Notes: generated from the letters alone by a model not told the origin. DNA of 64,000 nucleotides from Sphagnum magellanicum (GCA_021904315.1 CM038913.1:5083958-5147957), one strand, 5' to 3'; counted from the stretch's first letter, positions 35,838 to 48,224 are shown. Numbers and translations are program-made.

Positions 35838-38282
35838 ATGGTGAGTGTCTTTTTCCCTTTTCTACAGGCTTCTTTCCTCCCTCATCTTCCAAAGACGCGA
35901 CCATATCATCTTGTTGAAGCCATTGCTGAAGCGAAGAATGTCTCTCTGTTGTGTTGTCTGTCTTTGTGTCTTGTTGCGTTTGTTTGTTGCTGCGTTTCTT
36001 GTGCTTGTCGGTTCGTCTCACGAGTACCGCGCAGTGTCTAGAGAAGACGGAGATGGAGTAATAGAGCATGAGAATGACTCTCTGGACCCTCGGTCTCGTT
36101 TTTCAGCAGATTGGTGAGATTGGTGAGGGTTGAAGAAGGGGCGGGGGTGGATGGGTGTGGTTCGTCTCGGGCATTTGGGACAGCATCCCCAAAGTCTTTT
36201 CTTTTGGCACATTTTCTTTTGTTTCATGTTTTGTTCGTCATCTTCGTCTCCGGGGAAGGTAGTTCACGGATTTGCAGCTTTTTTACCGGTTTTTTCAATT
36301 CTTTTGCAAGAGGATTGTTCCGCTATGAGGGTTCAGATTTGAGGAGACTCCGCGACATTTTTCTTACTCAGTAAACTTGGAGGACAGTGTGCTTGCTTCT
36401 AGGTTTTTTCAAAAGGCCTTCTTCTGATCAAGAATTAGGCAGTGATTACATGCTCTGCCTTCCTCCGTATCACCTTGCTACTCACTTTCATTAGGGATGT
36501 AGCAGTTTAGGGTTGAGGCTGCCTGAGACGTTCCTCAGAAACCTGTTGATTTCGCAATAGTTTTTGGCTTGTTTGTCTGTGTTTCGCGTTTTTTTCAGAG
36601 TTGCAGCCAATTTTGTTCACGTTTGTTGGTTGTTTCTTTTCCTGAATGATTGATTAATGGTACACCATTGTCCCTCTGCGGTTTCCTGAATATGATGTTG
36701 TTTCTTAATCCCAAAGACCTAGCAGAGCTTTTGATCAAAATCTGTGCTCTGGACGTTTTGTCTTTTTGCATGTAATTATAAGTTTAGCTTTTCTGTTATC
36801 AAATTTGGGCAGGATTCCAGGCATGGACAGGGACAAGGCCATGATGGAGGTGACTCGGCCCAAAGTACTGCAGATCTCACTGCCTTTGTAAGTCGCACGT
36901 GCTGCAATCCTCTTTCTAATGATGCAATTAAACAAAAATTTTGCACCACTCATGTTGTTATGCAGCAAAGGGTTTTCAGATGGCCAACTGCTTGTGAAGT
37001 GTCTCTTTAAAGGACACTAGATTCTGTGACTGGCATGTAGAAGCAAAGGAGAGTTATTTAGATTAGAATTGAAAAGGGTGGGTAACATCATGATTGCTGA
37101 AGAAGAGTCCTGTTCTGGATGTTTTGTTTGTAGATTCAAGTGGTCCTGAGCACTGTACTGCCTGGGAACTGCAGCATTATCCATGCCTAATATGAAAAAA
37201 CTCAGATTTGGAGTTCCATTTCATATCTGAAACATAGCTCCTGTACTGTAATTAGAGCTGCAGTTCTACACTTCTAGCACTTAGGGGAATATAATCATTC
37301 TACATGTGTTCATTGAAACTGTGCTGGATTACTCTGTTGGTTTATGCAGGTTCAAAACCTTCTCCAGCAGATGGTATGTTCAGTTCTTCTTGTCACCCTT
37401 GATCCTAGGTTTCCGTCCAAGCTGTCATTGTGCTAGTTGCTGTCCTGTCAAACAAAAGCCGACACATCAGTGTTTTAGCCGGTCCAACCATTTTGACAGT
37501 TCTATTCTTAGAAGAGCATGCTTGTGATCATCTTGCAATAGCCATCTGAGAGCATTCAGAATGAAAAACTGCCCACTGGCTTGGACTCTCACTTTTGACG
37601 AAAGGTTGAATAATGTTGGAAAACATGAGTTTAATGCTTTGAAAACTCTGGGATTTGTAGCTAGATATGGCTTAGATATGGAAATCCAGTGGGCTACTTG
37701 CTGAAAGCCTGATGATTTTTCATTCTGAGTTCACGTGACATAGTGTCAGTGGCATACACTGAAATTTTGCAAATTGCCGAATTGCTGTATTGTCTGGCAC
37801 ATTGGCAGCAATCCAGGTTTCAAACAATGTCGGACTCCATCATCTCAAAAAATATCCTTTTCCACCAAGCATCAGGTCAATTAGTCTTTGATCCTCTTGT
37901 CTATTTGTGGGTGGGTGATTTAGAGAGGGTAAGAAGATCCATCTAGTTTTTCCCCTTTACAACATGCTGCCAGTTGGCAACCAGAGAGGAGGTTATGTGT
38001 TGCAAGATGTGCTCTCCTCAAAAGTCCTTCATCAGATTGTAAAGCTTAGTGCTGTGACCTATGATGCCCTCTGGTATGTTTGTGAAACCTGTGATTTAAT
38101 GAGGTGTAATAGTCCATCATCAGTTGGGTTAGATGTGAGTGCTTAACCAGGCCTTACTTGATGAGATGGGTTCGCGCATTGATGATTTGGAGAAGAGCAT
38201 TGGTGAATTAGTGAAGGAGGCAGGTGTGGATTCACCACCTTCACCCCCAACATCCAGCCAAGGTCAACTGCCCCCCAAGTGA
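35838..38282 (+). CDS. HSBP: Heat shock factor binding protein (89 aa, 5 coding exons, one AT-AC intron)
   Basis: Exons are 35838-35840 (the ATG alone), 36813-36887, 37350-37373, 37809-37851 and 38158-38282. HSBP is a small coiled-coil protein that binds the trimerisation domain of heat shock factors and damps the heat-shock response in cytosol and nucleus. The conserved core reads QSTADLTAF, VQNLLQQM, QSRFQTMSDSIISK, then IDEMGSRIDDLEKSI, which follows the family register with no gap; the Pro/Ser-rich tail ends at TGA 38280. Family members are about 76-90 aa. The first three introns are GT-AG and phase 0. The fourth has AT-AC ends and is phase 1; only that splice restores the conserved KIDEMG junction. 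No clear heat shock element was found upstream, but a telo-box-like site lies at 35697-35711. The gene is divergent from MSH7. Confidence 0.95.
37852..38157 (+). other. U12-type AT-AC intron of HSBP, with a possible nested GT-AG intron
   Basis: The 5' end ATATCCTTT matches the U12 (minor spliceosome) consensus exactly. Near the 3' end GTGCTTAAC (38139-38147) matches 7 of 9 bases of the U12 branch consensus TTCCTTAAC. The intron ends in TTAC at 38157, with the branch A 11 bases upstream, as U12 introns require. A GT-AG pair (donor GTAAGA at 37929, acceptor CCAG at 38150) lies wholly inside and would also keep the reading frame. Confidence 0.9.
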
Positions 38283-39523
38283 GTGTGAAACATTTTGTAC
38301 AAATGGTTTCAAAAGTTGTGCAGAGATTTGGCGCCCTGAGAAGCTGCTGGTTGGAGCTGTTAAGCTGTCTAATGGTACCCAGAGGTTGGAGTGGCTATGC
38401 TTTGGTTTGAAGCCGACAAGATGAAGGTGTCTTTCTTTTAGTTTGAACCTGTGCATGTCTACATTAGGGTGTTGGCAGTTCTGGGTAATCCATAACAATG
38501 TCTTCTACTAGTATGCTTCAAGTGATGGAATTTATTCAGTATGTTCTGATACAAACATCTTTCTTTATCTTTGGTACAGTTGGGACTGTAGCAAGGATCT
38601 CATTCCTCCATCATTCTCTTATGTTGACACTTTCTTGGGCGCACAGTGAAGAGTGTACATCATTTTGTGCGAGTAACATGGATGGACTTGAAAGAAACCC
38701 TTTGCAGCAGCAGTAGTTTTATGAATGATGACTGTCATCTTTCTTTTGCTTCTGTGACTTTCTCACTCCTGACTTGTCTGATGAGTAGAGTGAGAACTCA
38801 ATGTGCAAGAATGATTTTCCCTGAATGTGAGAAATACACTGAAAAGTGGACAAAATTGAGTCCTCGTTGTGGGGTAGCGATTAATGCCAGAATTGAGAAC
38901 TGCAATGACATATACCTATTATCCATTGGGACATATGGAGCAACCAGAAATTGGTCCAGGGACTATAGAACTTGAAGACCTTGATTTTCTCTGAAGATAA
39001 AGTTTTACGATATTTAGATGCAAATGAGATTGTTTTTGGGGTTTTCCCATCTTTGAACTCCTAATGCAGGTGGTAACCATCACCTAAGGTGGATGAGACA
39101 ACCATAACTTGAAGGCTGACATATCCATAACCATTATCCATATCTGGATTTAGATTAGTTTTGAAAATCAGCACAATCCATAGTACTCAAAAGGAAGAAA
39201 AGTTAATGATAATGTGGACTTGCTCCTCTTTCTTTCTTTCTTCGGTTACTTTCTGCTGCAGCTACAACAGGAACAAGAACAAAACATCCTTGCAGTAGTA
39301 TATTCTGCTCCCTTGCCGTATTCTGGAAGGCATCAACAAAGGCACCAACAACCATCCTGCCACAAATATGGTGTGGATCACTCGATCAGTTAGCTAGTTG
39401 CTGTACTGACAAGCATTGCATGCATATTTGCAAAACTCTTATCTCATAAGCAAGTTTGTGGAAGAATGAGGCGAGGAAATTGATCAAACCCTACCACAAG
39501 CTGTGCTCTGGCGAGAGACAGAA

Positions 39524-39558
<35 letters not shown>

Positions 39559-40554
39559 TCAGGCGTTGAAAAGAAGCGAAAGATGATAGCTTCCGCGGCA
39601 ACTCTGTACATCATCTTCGTCTAAAACATCTCGCATCTTAGCGAGGAGGGGACGATGACGAGGAAGATCTGATGAGACCAGGAGACGTGAGATTTGCATT
39701 TATTGAAGAGAGCGATTTTTGTTCTTGTTGTAGTCTCGAACTCCCTCAGTCAGGCTTCTTCGTCTTCTTCTTCGATCCTTTGAAATGTTCTTATAGTTCA
39801 ATAAATCCGGCATGCTTAAAAACCGCAAAGGTTGTTCCTTTTGCAGCAGTCAAGAACAAAACCCTGACACAGAAAATGGTTTCATAAGAGAGGAGATTCC
39901 AGAAAAACCTGTCTGTCAACTGTCATGTCCTGGATGCATTCTTCGCAGGTTTTATCATTCGGATGTTGTTGTGACATTCTGCAATTTTTACACCCATCCA
40001 GTTGATCAGCTCTTGCCTAAAGAATTCTCTGGTTGAGTATCATAGCTTATCTCTCTCTGTGTTCTTGATTTGCTTTCTGTTAGAAGTCATAGTGGGGATG
40101 TTGGTTTTTCTGGTGAAGGATTCTCATCCTCACCATTGTTGTCTTTGGCATGTTTTCCAGATTGTGTCCACCTCCAACAAGGAGGCAAAAGCTTGCAACG
40201 GCAGAAAAGAGATCATCCATTAATAAGCGAAGTATGTTGTTGGGCATCAGCTGTTTTCTTTTTTCATGTGATTTTTCACTTGAATGGTTCTCCTCATGGC
40301 AGTCTTGTCTACTTGTATGTCTCCTGATGTCACTTGTTGATGAGCAGGTGGAACTGATGCTCTATTTGGGTAGGGGTCAGCTGTGACAAATGGAGTGGAT
40401 GAGCAGCCCTGGACACAGTACAGAGCTCTCCAAGTGAATTAGTTTCAACTCTTTCTGCATTGTTGCAATGGAAGATAATAATGTCTGATGGATTCTATCA
40501 ACCATTGCAAAATTAGCTAGCTGTCAGAATGAGAGGAGGCAATGAGGTGCAAGG
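38283..40554. other. Spacer between HSBP and the DPD1-like gene
   Basis: The first part is the HSBP 3' untranslated region. The last kilobase is the promoter and leader of the DPD1-like gene. A 13-codon ATG frame at 39583-39624 could be an upstream ORF if transcription starts before it. The open frame 39672-39887 could be a leader exon, but I found no domain and no decisive splice link. Confidence 0.4.
39523..39558. repeat. (CA)n/(CG)n microsatellite
   Basis: An alternating ACACAC run is interrupted by CGCGCG, giving about 36 bases of alternating purine-pyrimidine sequence about 1 kb upstream of the DPD1-like start. Such sequence can favour Z-DNA. Confidence 0.9.
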
Positions 40555-43500
40555 ATGACATACAGATGGCTCCCACAACACTGGTGTGCTTCTGCAGTGG
40601 AGAGGATGGCAGTTCTCCAGCGAGCAAGTTTGCGGAATGGTGCCATGCAAGCTGTTAGTGAGGGTGACCACAAGAATAAGGTGTGGGAGACTGAAGCAAG
40701 GTCAAAAGGAACCTGTCAGACAAGCTCGGAATGTGCTCTGAGAATAAACAGACATCATTGTGCTATGCGTAGTAACTTGAAGAACTTGACTGGAGCACTA
40801 TGGCCAAAAACAGGCTACAATGCATCAGGTCCTCTGAAGTCCAGCAAGTTTGTCTTGCAGGGGGGCTCTTCTATGATGAGCAAGGAGATGGCTCAGTTGA
40901 ATGATGAGAGGGTCTTTCCATTGCATTTTTCATATGGTGCCAATGAAATAGGGCTTTTACCAATTAGAAGTTTTCCTTGTTGCATTAGGTGCCCTGGAAT
41001 GAGCAGCATGTGCACAAGTTTCAGGGTCAACATGATCAGCAAGACAGGACAGAGGCCCTGTCCTGATATAGGGTTAGGTTTCTGTGGTAACATTGGACTT
41101 GTGCACCAAAACACTCTGCAACCATCTTGGATACAGAGTTTTTCACCTGCAGCAGCAGTCTTAGGGTTTCAGAAACATGGAGCCACAAGTTTGCAGAGTT
41201 TTTCAAGGATTTCAAAGAGGGGTTCACAATTAAGAAGACAGTTTTCAGCACTGCGCAATAATATCCTCATAAGCAATAGCAGCACACTTTTGTCTTTGAA
41301 TGCGAGCTTTTCCCCATCCGGCCCTAGACTTTCCTCTCACATGGAAGCTTGGAATGAGGAGCAGTTTAGAACCCAAGATGAGAACCCCAAAGCAGCACAT
41401 GGTGACCCTCAACCTGAAGCAACAAGGCCATTTATGGGGAGGATGATCAGCAAGGAGTCCAATAGCAAGGAGACCTTAAAATGTGAAATGGAACAGACCT
41501 TCTCCACTGAAGAAACTTCTTCAATATATCTGGATTCATCTCTGGATCCAACAGTCATTGTCTTTGACATAGAGACGACAGGTTTTCTAGTGTCTGGATC
41601 CAAGATTCTCGAGTTTGCTTGCCGTGATTTGGCAGGTGGAGAATGCAGTACAATGCAAACACTGGTGAATCCAAACCAAGAAGTGCCCAAGAGAAGCACA
41701 GAGGTTCACAACATCTCCACTGAAATGGTGAATCAGGCAGGTGTTCCAAGGTAAGCCTGAGGGACCATTAACCAGTTGTCTTTGAGTCTTTAGAAAACTT
41801 TGCTACCAGGGGGTGCTTTCTATTACTTTCAAGGATGGCCCATATCCACATTTTTCTTGAGCCAAGATTTGTCAGTGACACTTATTCTGCACCGATTCTT
41901 GTCATGCTCAGTTTGGTTTTGCTGGAACCGACAGAATGGTTGCCTTCAAAGTGTTATTGTGGAGCTGTCTCTGCAATCCCATAGATATGATGCTCCAAAA
42001 CTCTGTTGAGAAACTATACCATGTTTGGAGGGTTGTTTGCTGGGGTCCAGTTGGGAGGAAGTCATGCCAGTAATAGTGAACTTTGTGGAAGGGCGACGTA
42101 AAGGCCATGAGCCAGTCATCCTGGTTGCACATAATGGGAGAGGTTTCGATGTACCTTTCATCATGAAGGAGTGCTATGCATGCTCAATGCAAGTCCCATC
42201 TCATTGGTACTTTGTAGACTCCCTGATTCTTGCAAGAGAGGCACAGAAAAAGACAACAGGTAAGTAAGATGCTTGCTCCAACATATTTTGTTGCAAATAT
42301 GTGCATTTTGTCTGACCTTTTCATCCAAGGCTTAGGGTATCTGTTCTGCATCTGAATGTGCTGACATAGATGTTTTCTGCACAGGTGTGGTCAAAAACTG
42401 TACTCTGTCTCATCTATACAACAATGTATACAACCTCCCACCCGTCAAGAATGTGCATCGAGCAGCAGTGGATGTAAATATGCTTGCATATGTGTTTGCA
42501 TGTGTGTTAAGGGACCTTGAGATGCCAGCTATAAAGCTTCTGGAGCGAGCCTTCACTGTGAAGGAGATTGTCTTGAAACCAGAGTTGATACCTCCAAAAC
42601 AGTGTCCTAGCCCGATCTCTATTCAACCCAATGAATCATCTTTGGACCTAGAACCCAGTGGGGCTGGGTTTGAACATTCCTTGGGCATTGCCAAGGAATC
42701 ACAGGGCAACATGTATCAGAAATCTGCAGAAGAACAGTTAGGGATTTCTCAAGGCAGAAGTGGCTCTGACCAAGATTCTAGTCCTTCCTGGGAGGACCAG
42801 TACCTGACGGATCCATCAGAAGTGCCCTGTGTGAAAGAACTTGAAGATTCTCTTGGTTTGATGCTGGGGAGTTCTCAGGATGATGTCTATGCTTTCCATC
42901 CCACTGAAGTGGAAGAGGTGGCCCCAAAATCACAATTACAGACTTGGACAGATGTGCCTTCAAAACAACAGTTGAGTGTTCCTGGGGATTTTGCAGCTGA
43001 ATATCCCTCTGAAATGGGCCTGTCAGCTATTGTGGTTTCAGAAGATGTGGAGGTGTCGCTGAGAACTGCAAGGAATCAGGCCATGGAAATTGAAGGCTCT
43101 ACTTGTGTTGAAGAGATCAGAACCCAAACTCTAGCTTCAGGAAGCATGAAAAATCAGGCTGGTGCTGTACAAGATGAGGAGTTGAGCAAAACATTGGAGG
43201 GAAGAGAAGGTCTCCAAGATGGAGACTTCCTTGAATCAACCAAGGGAATTGAAGTATTGTTGGATGCTGGTGGGGATGAGTCTATGGTACAGTCAAATAT
43301 GGGCAGAACTGCTTCAAAGAGAAGCCGAAGGAAACCACGAAGCATGTCACTGGAAAAACAGAAAGATCTCCAAAATGGAGATCGTCCAGAATCTTCAGAG
43401 ATGATAATCCAACCACCATTGCATGTGGTGGGGGATGGAATATTGTCGCCGATGACTACAGGCAGCACTTTGACAAAGAAAACACGGGGGAAGCAACGAG

Positions 43501-43604
43501 CTAGAGGTAATGTCCAAACACAAGCACTCATTGGACCAATGAGAAGAATTCTGCAGACTAAGGCACTGCAGATAACAAAGAAAATTATGGTGCAAGGGGA
43601 TTGA
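40555..43604 (+). CDS. DPD1: DPD1-like DEDDh exonuclease with long N- and C-terminal extensions (about 874 aa, 3 exons)
   Basis: Exons are 40555-41750, 42051-42259 and 42385-43604, with phases 2 and 1 agreeing. The exonuclease fold spans about residues 333-520 and has all five catalytic residues: D338 and E340 in FDIETTGF, D432 in AHNGRGFDVPF, and H493 and D498 in VHRAAVDVNML. The pattern and surrounding residues resemble plant DPD1, a 3'-5' Mg-dependent nuclease that degrades plastid and mitochondrial DNA in pollen and ageing leaves. Arabidopsis DPD1 is only about 316 aa. Here about 330 residues precede the domain and about 350 follow it. The N-terminus (WLPQHWCASAVERMAVLQRA, then SLRNG) is basic, Ser-rich and poor in acids, fitting an organelle presequence. 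The tail is acidic, then basic near the end. ATG 40555 follows an in-frame TGA at 40543. Whether all of exon 1 and exon 3 is translated as one protein needs transcripts. Confidence 0.85.
43191..43500 (+). repeat. Two-copy 52-residue repeat in the tail of the DPD1-like protein
   Basis: Copy 1 begins near 43191 (LEGREGLQDGDFLEST) and copy 2 near 43347 (LEKQKDLQNGDRPESS), about 156 bases apart. Each has the same order: Leu-rich start, Gly-Asp, Glu-Ser, a valine-rich middle with GGDE or VGDG, and a basic end (SKRSRRKPR or TKKTRGKQR). Confidence 0.65.
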
Positions 43605-45020
43605 GGGTCACCATTTAGACATTCTTGAGAAGTCACAATTTAGGATATTCTGTCAAATAATTGACAGGTCTTGTGTAGTGCATTGTTGATTGTTTTTGTC
43701 ACTATTGACAAGTGATGCGTGCGTATCTTTGCACTTGCTGAAAAAGAATATCAAAATCTGTCTGCTAGATAGAATTATTACTTTCTCTAGTGCTAGCCAA
43801 CATAATGACTTGAGTCTTCTTGATGCTTCTGGAAAAAACAAATAACAACTATGAAATATTTCAATACTACCTACCAAGGTGCGTATTTCAAGACTTTGAA
43901 AACAATGGTAGATTAGTGCTAAGTCATGATGAGAGGTTTAAACACACCTTTGGAAAATAAGTGGACAAAATCATAAAATAAAGCATGAAGAACTAAAGCA
44001 TCAGATTGGCCTTTTACATAACCCAAGAATTTTATAATGTACCTGCCCTTGTGTGGAAGGATCCAAACCACAAACCTAAACTTACTAACAAATGATTTAT
44101 GACCATTTGCTCCTGTCATTTGCTATGAAGAACTGACCTAGAAAGTATTAAAAACTATAATACAGACTATTGACTATGATTTCAGCATGATCTGAAATAA
44201 CTGTCCTAACATGTGTTGTTTGACACTTAATATCAATTTCAAAAATGTTGAGATTTTCAAATTTTTGTGAAGGAAAATTGAGATTACTTTAAACTATTCT
44301 GAAATAGTCTATATCTCAAAATGGAATCTTCAAAACAAATAATTATTCTACACTGAAATGTTGAACTTGCCAGGATTATTGTCAACAGATGAGCTACCTC
44401 AGCTCTTTAGATTAGAGGAGGGAGAGAAGAACTAGAACACATAATCAAACAGTATGAGACTGACACCGAACTCCAAAGTAGATTCTTCCGGAAGATCAAC
44501 AAAAGTCCTGACTAAATGAAAATGCTGAGAGCAATAACCTGAAAAGAGAACAAAATCCAATAGAGGATTACATATCAAGTACTCAACATGGCACCCACTT
44601 GTGAAGGATTTGACCAGTCTCGAATTGTGACATCCGTACATGCTACATCCTTGTTTCAATTTTAGACAGCCAAAGTACACATCTTCCAAAAAAGTAGGAT
44701 TACCCTATGGGTAACCATTTACTAGGCAAAATTGCAATTCAGAAGAAAATGTTGCATCAACCTACACTGCTCCCCCACCAAGGCCTTGTTACCTCCCACA
44801 TGCACACACTGTTATCAGTGACTCATCACCTGACAAACCAAAGGAAAATGAAGAATTGCTAAACAAAAGTTCCCTGCTGCTGCTGCTGCTGCAGTCCTTT
44901 CATGGTAGCCTAGCCCAGAGGTACCCACTTCTATCATATCCACTACCCCTCACCCCTTACTCTATGCCACTTTCTTTTGCTCCACATATCAGAGAATTGC
45001 TTCCAAAATCTTGTCTGACC
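43605..45020. other. Convergent 3' spacer between the DPD1-like and G3BP-like genes
   Basis: About 1.4 kb lies between the two stop codons and should hold both 3' untranslated regions. A CTG repeat run lies at 44875-44890. No open frame with a recognisable domain was seen. Confidence 0.45.
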
Positions 45021-48000
45021 TTACACAGCAGTGGGTGTTGAAGGGCTATTGCGAGGGAAGGAGCCAGACCCATTACGGGGGAGCTGGTTACCAGCACCAC
45101 GCCTGGAAGGCCTTAGCCCAGCTGCATTCCCACCTTGTCCATCAGCACGGCGGTTGGCATCAGCACCACTATTGATGCCATTGCTATTAGAAGCCCCACC
45201 TACAACATTAGCACCCTGAAATCCTCCACGAGGTGCTCCAGGAGCTCTTCCTCTGTTAGACATGTCCCGATCCCGCTCCTGGCCCGACCCACGTCCTAGA
45301 CTGCGGCCAGAATATGAGCCACGTCCTCGAATCCCATCGCTGCGGTAAGGACGCTCATTCCTTCCCTCCTGCGTCCGTTGTCTCGGAACTACATGTACCC
45401 AAACGACCCTTCCACCATTTGTCAGCAACTCAACTCAACAGCCACAAGCTTGCTCTATGCAAGAATCACACAGAATAAAGACACAATCTTCTGACTTCAA
45501 ATTTCTGTCATTTGAAACACAATTGCTCTGTATAATCACAACCAAGTCAATACAATGTCTAATGAATAAAACAATCACAGTCCAGTTCTCCTAGTTCAGG
45601 AAAGGAACAAAAACAATTTCAATGACTGCTTTAGAATGGACCAATTTCAACTGTTCTTCAGTATTTGTTAATGCTGGATAACAGAAAATGGTTCAGATAT
45701 AGGCTATTAGGTTGGAGGACAGAATAACAAGGTAAGGCTATTGGACCTCGTGATCCCATAGGTCTCTTCTCCTCAACATATGCTGGGCGACCACCAATTG
45801 ACACAGGGGAGGCCTGCATGACATGCAGCACTACCCATCAGCCTACAATGCACCGAGACCCAGCAATTTTTGTCACAAAGAACTGCATTCTGCATGTAAA
45901 TCCCAACTTTCAAGCACTGAGAGCTCAGCCTCGAATCCCACAAAAGGCTTTGAAGAACCATAATGGTATAACATATCAGTTGGTCTTGAAAACAAACATG
46001 TCTGATTCAATAAAATAATCTGACACTTTTGAGATTGCTCCCCAATCATAACTGTTTTTCTATGGCAGACACTTTCAAACTCCTCTACAAAAGTGGAATG
46101 AAGTTCTGTGAGCAAGAGTACCTCAATTGCATTTTGAGCGGAGATTGAATTTTCAAACTCCACAAATGCATAGCATACACCTTGCTGATGACAGACAGAA
46201 ATTATGTCAGCAACCTTCACCTCATAGATACTAAAATCTTTGCAGATAGGTATATTCACACACCAGAGTTTGAACCCACCTTCTGACTTCTGACATTAAC
46301 ACCTCCAGGCTTGATTGGCCCAAATTGAGCAAATTGCTCCTCAACCTCAGCTGGCATTATGTTGATTGGCAGATTCTTGATGTACACTGAATGGCCATCA
46401 GCTGCAAAGACACATGGAACGACAAAAGGACATCATTTACAGGGCAGCCTTGCTGGTGCCTCATCACCTACCACTAATGACAAAAGCAGACCAATGATTC
46501 CGCCAACATCACTATCTCCAAATTGAATAATACTACATTGCTGATGGGGACTGCTCTTAACAATGGGAGATGAACCTTCAGCCTCATGCGGGGCATTTTC
46601 ATCAAGTGTATTATGTGTATCGCCTGAAGCAGGAGATGATGAAGAGACTGTTGGAGCAGCTGAAGCTTCTGGTGCAGGTTGTGCAGCTTTGGGTGCACTA
46701 TGGAATGCAGGTGCAGCTGAGCCTCCTGCATTTCTCAACCGTAGCTGGATGCAAAACCAGACACAGTCCACTTGTTATGAAACCACCCAACCAGACACTT
46801 CAGCTATCCACATGGACATCATAGTTCATAACTCTGTGGCACTAAAGGAACTGGCATAGCTGTAGCTTACAATAGAGGCATATGACACTTTTGGCTTCTC
46901 TCCAGTTGAGGTGCTGTCCTCTTCAAGAGGGTGTGAAGGAGGTGAAGGTGAGCTGTAACTCTGGACAGGTGGGGAAGCAGGCTCCTCATTGTTTGGTGAC
47001 AATATATCAACCTGGGCTATATCCTCTGCAGGTTCATTATCCTGTACTTCTAAAGCTTCCTGCTCTGTGATATCAACCTTTTCCTCCACTCCAACCTCAC
47101 TGTCAATTGATGGTGGTGATACAACCTCCCTTGATTCCATTTCCACCACCACATGTCCTTCGATAGCTACAACACCACATAAAAACAAATTAAGAAATAA
47201 CCTTAGTACAACAGTAGTTTAAATGTTCACAACAAACAGCACTTGGATACATGATAGCTTGGAGAAGTACCTGGCTCTGGTGCAAGTGGGAGCTCTGGCA
47301 CACCATTTGGCAAACTAGGAGCTGGTTTCGAGACCGGTGGTGGTGCCTCATCAAGATAACGAAAAATGTCATTCAGCACAAAGTAGCCTTTCTCTTGCGG
47401 GGCCAGGAAAAAACTCTGTGTGAAATTCCTGTTGCCAGTGCTCTTGCAGGAAAGTGATCCACTGACCATCACAAGAACACCCCCCATTAGGGAATCCTGA
47501 GAATCCACGGTCTTAATCTCTGCTTTGAAGTCCCCATAATCCAAAGACATAACTTTTTTGTGGATCTCCTGCATAATCAACAAGCAATACAGAGTGTCAG
47601 AAACATGAATCACACGACACCATAGGCAGAGGCAATTGGAAAACCTCGTTGATAGAAAATCAAACGGGTTGCAGGTTCAAGTAGACATACATCTTGTGTC
47701 ATTACTGTGTCCACTGCACCATCAGGACCAGCCTCAGCTCGGGTAAAGAGGCTGGCATCAGTGTAAAACCGATGCACCACCTGAGGACTTTGATGGAGCA
47801 CATTATAATACTGGTTCACAAATGCATTCCCAACCTGCACTCCCAAACCCTCAACTAAGTTCAGCTCATTTATTCTAATAAAAGGATAATACCCAAGTGT
47901 CAAAGGGAGGATGATCCATCAACCCAACAGTGGGAGAGGAGAGTTCTGTCTTTTATCAAATCTGATGCTTCTACCCAAAAGTTGCAATGATATGTGAGTC

Positions 48001-48076
48001 AAGCAGGAATCCCAGTGCATACCACATGTGCTGCTGCTGGGATGGCAGCAGCGGCATTTGCCGGATGATTCGCCAT
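45021..48076 (-). CDS. G3BP: G3BP-like RNA-binding protein with NTF2, RRM and RGG parts (562 aa, 9 coding exons)
   Basis: Exons on the minus strand are 48076-48023, 47834-47691, 47568-47271, 47166-46871, 46744-46468, 46401-46280, 46184-46122, 45813-45747 and 45388-45021. Phases agree throughout. Order of parts: NTF2-like domain (about 18-140: VNQYYNVLHQSPQVVHRFY, then YFVLNDIFRYLDE); an acidic Pro/Ser linker; KPKVSYASI; an RRM with RNP2 VYIKNL (362-367) and RNP1 VCYAFVEF (400-407); then an Arg/Gly-rich tail (GIRGRGSYSGRSLGRG, APRGGFQG). This is the layout of Ras-GAP SH3-domain-binding proteins (G3BP/Rasputin), which bind RNA and nucleate stress granules in the cytosol. The end of exon 5 (donor GTGATG at 46467) was chosen by phase and is the least certain junction. 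The ATG is the first one after the leader intron acceptor. Confidence 0.92.
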
Positions 48077-48081
48077 AGCTC

Positions 48082-48224
48082 CTGCAAAAAACATACAAGA
48101 GACCTTTCAGACAAGCATGGCCCATAATACCCATTGTCCCAGTTGATGCAATCTCTCTCGCTCTCTCTCTCTCTCTCTCCAACTACCCATCAACCACAAC
48201 CAAAACAAAAAAGAGAAAAGTTAC
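48082..48224 (-). other. Intron in the 5' leader of the G3BP-like gene, with a (CT)n run
   Basis: On the minus strand a donor GTAACT begins at 48224 and an acceptor TTTTGCAG ends at 48082, 5 bases before the ATG. The 143-base intron holds a GA/CT dinucleotide run at 48152-48179. Splicing here is inferred from sequence only. Confidence 0.6.
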
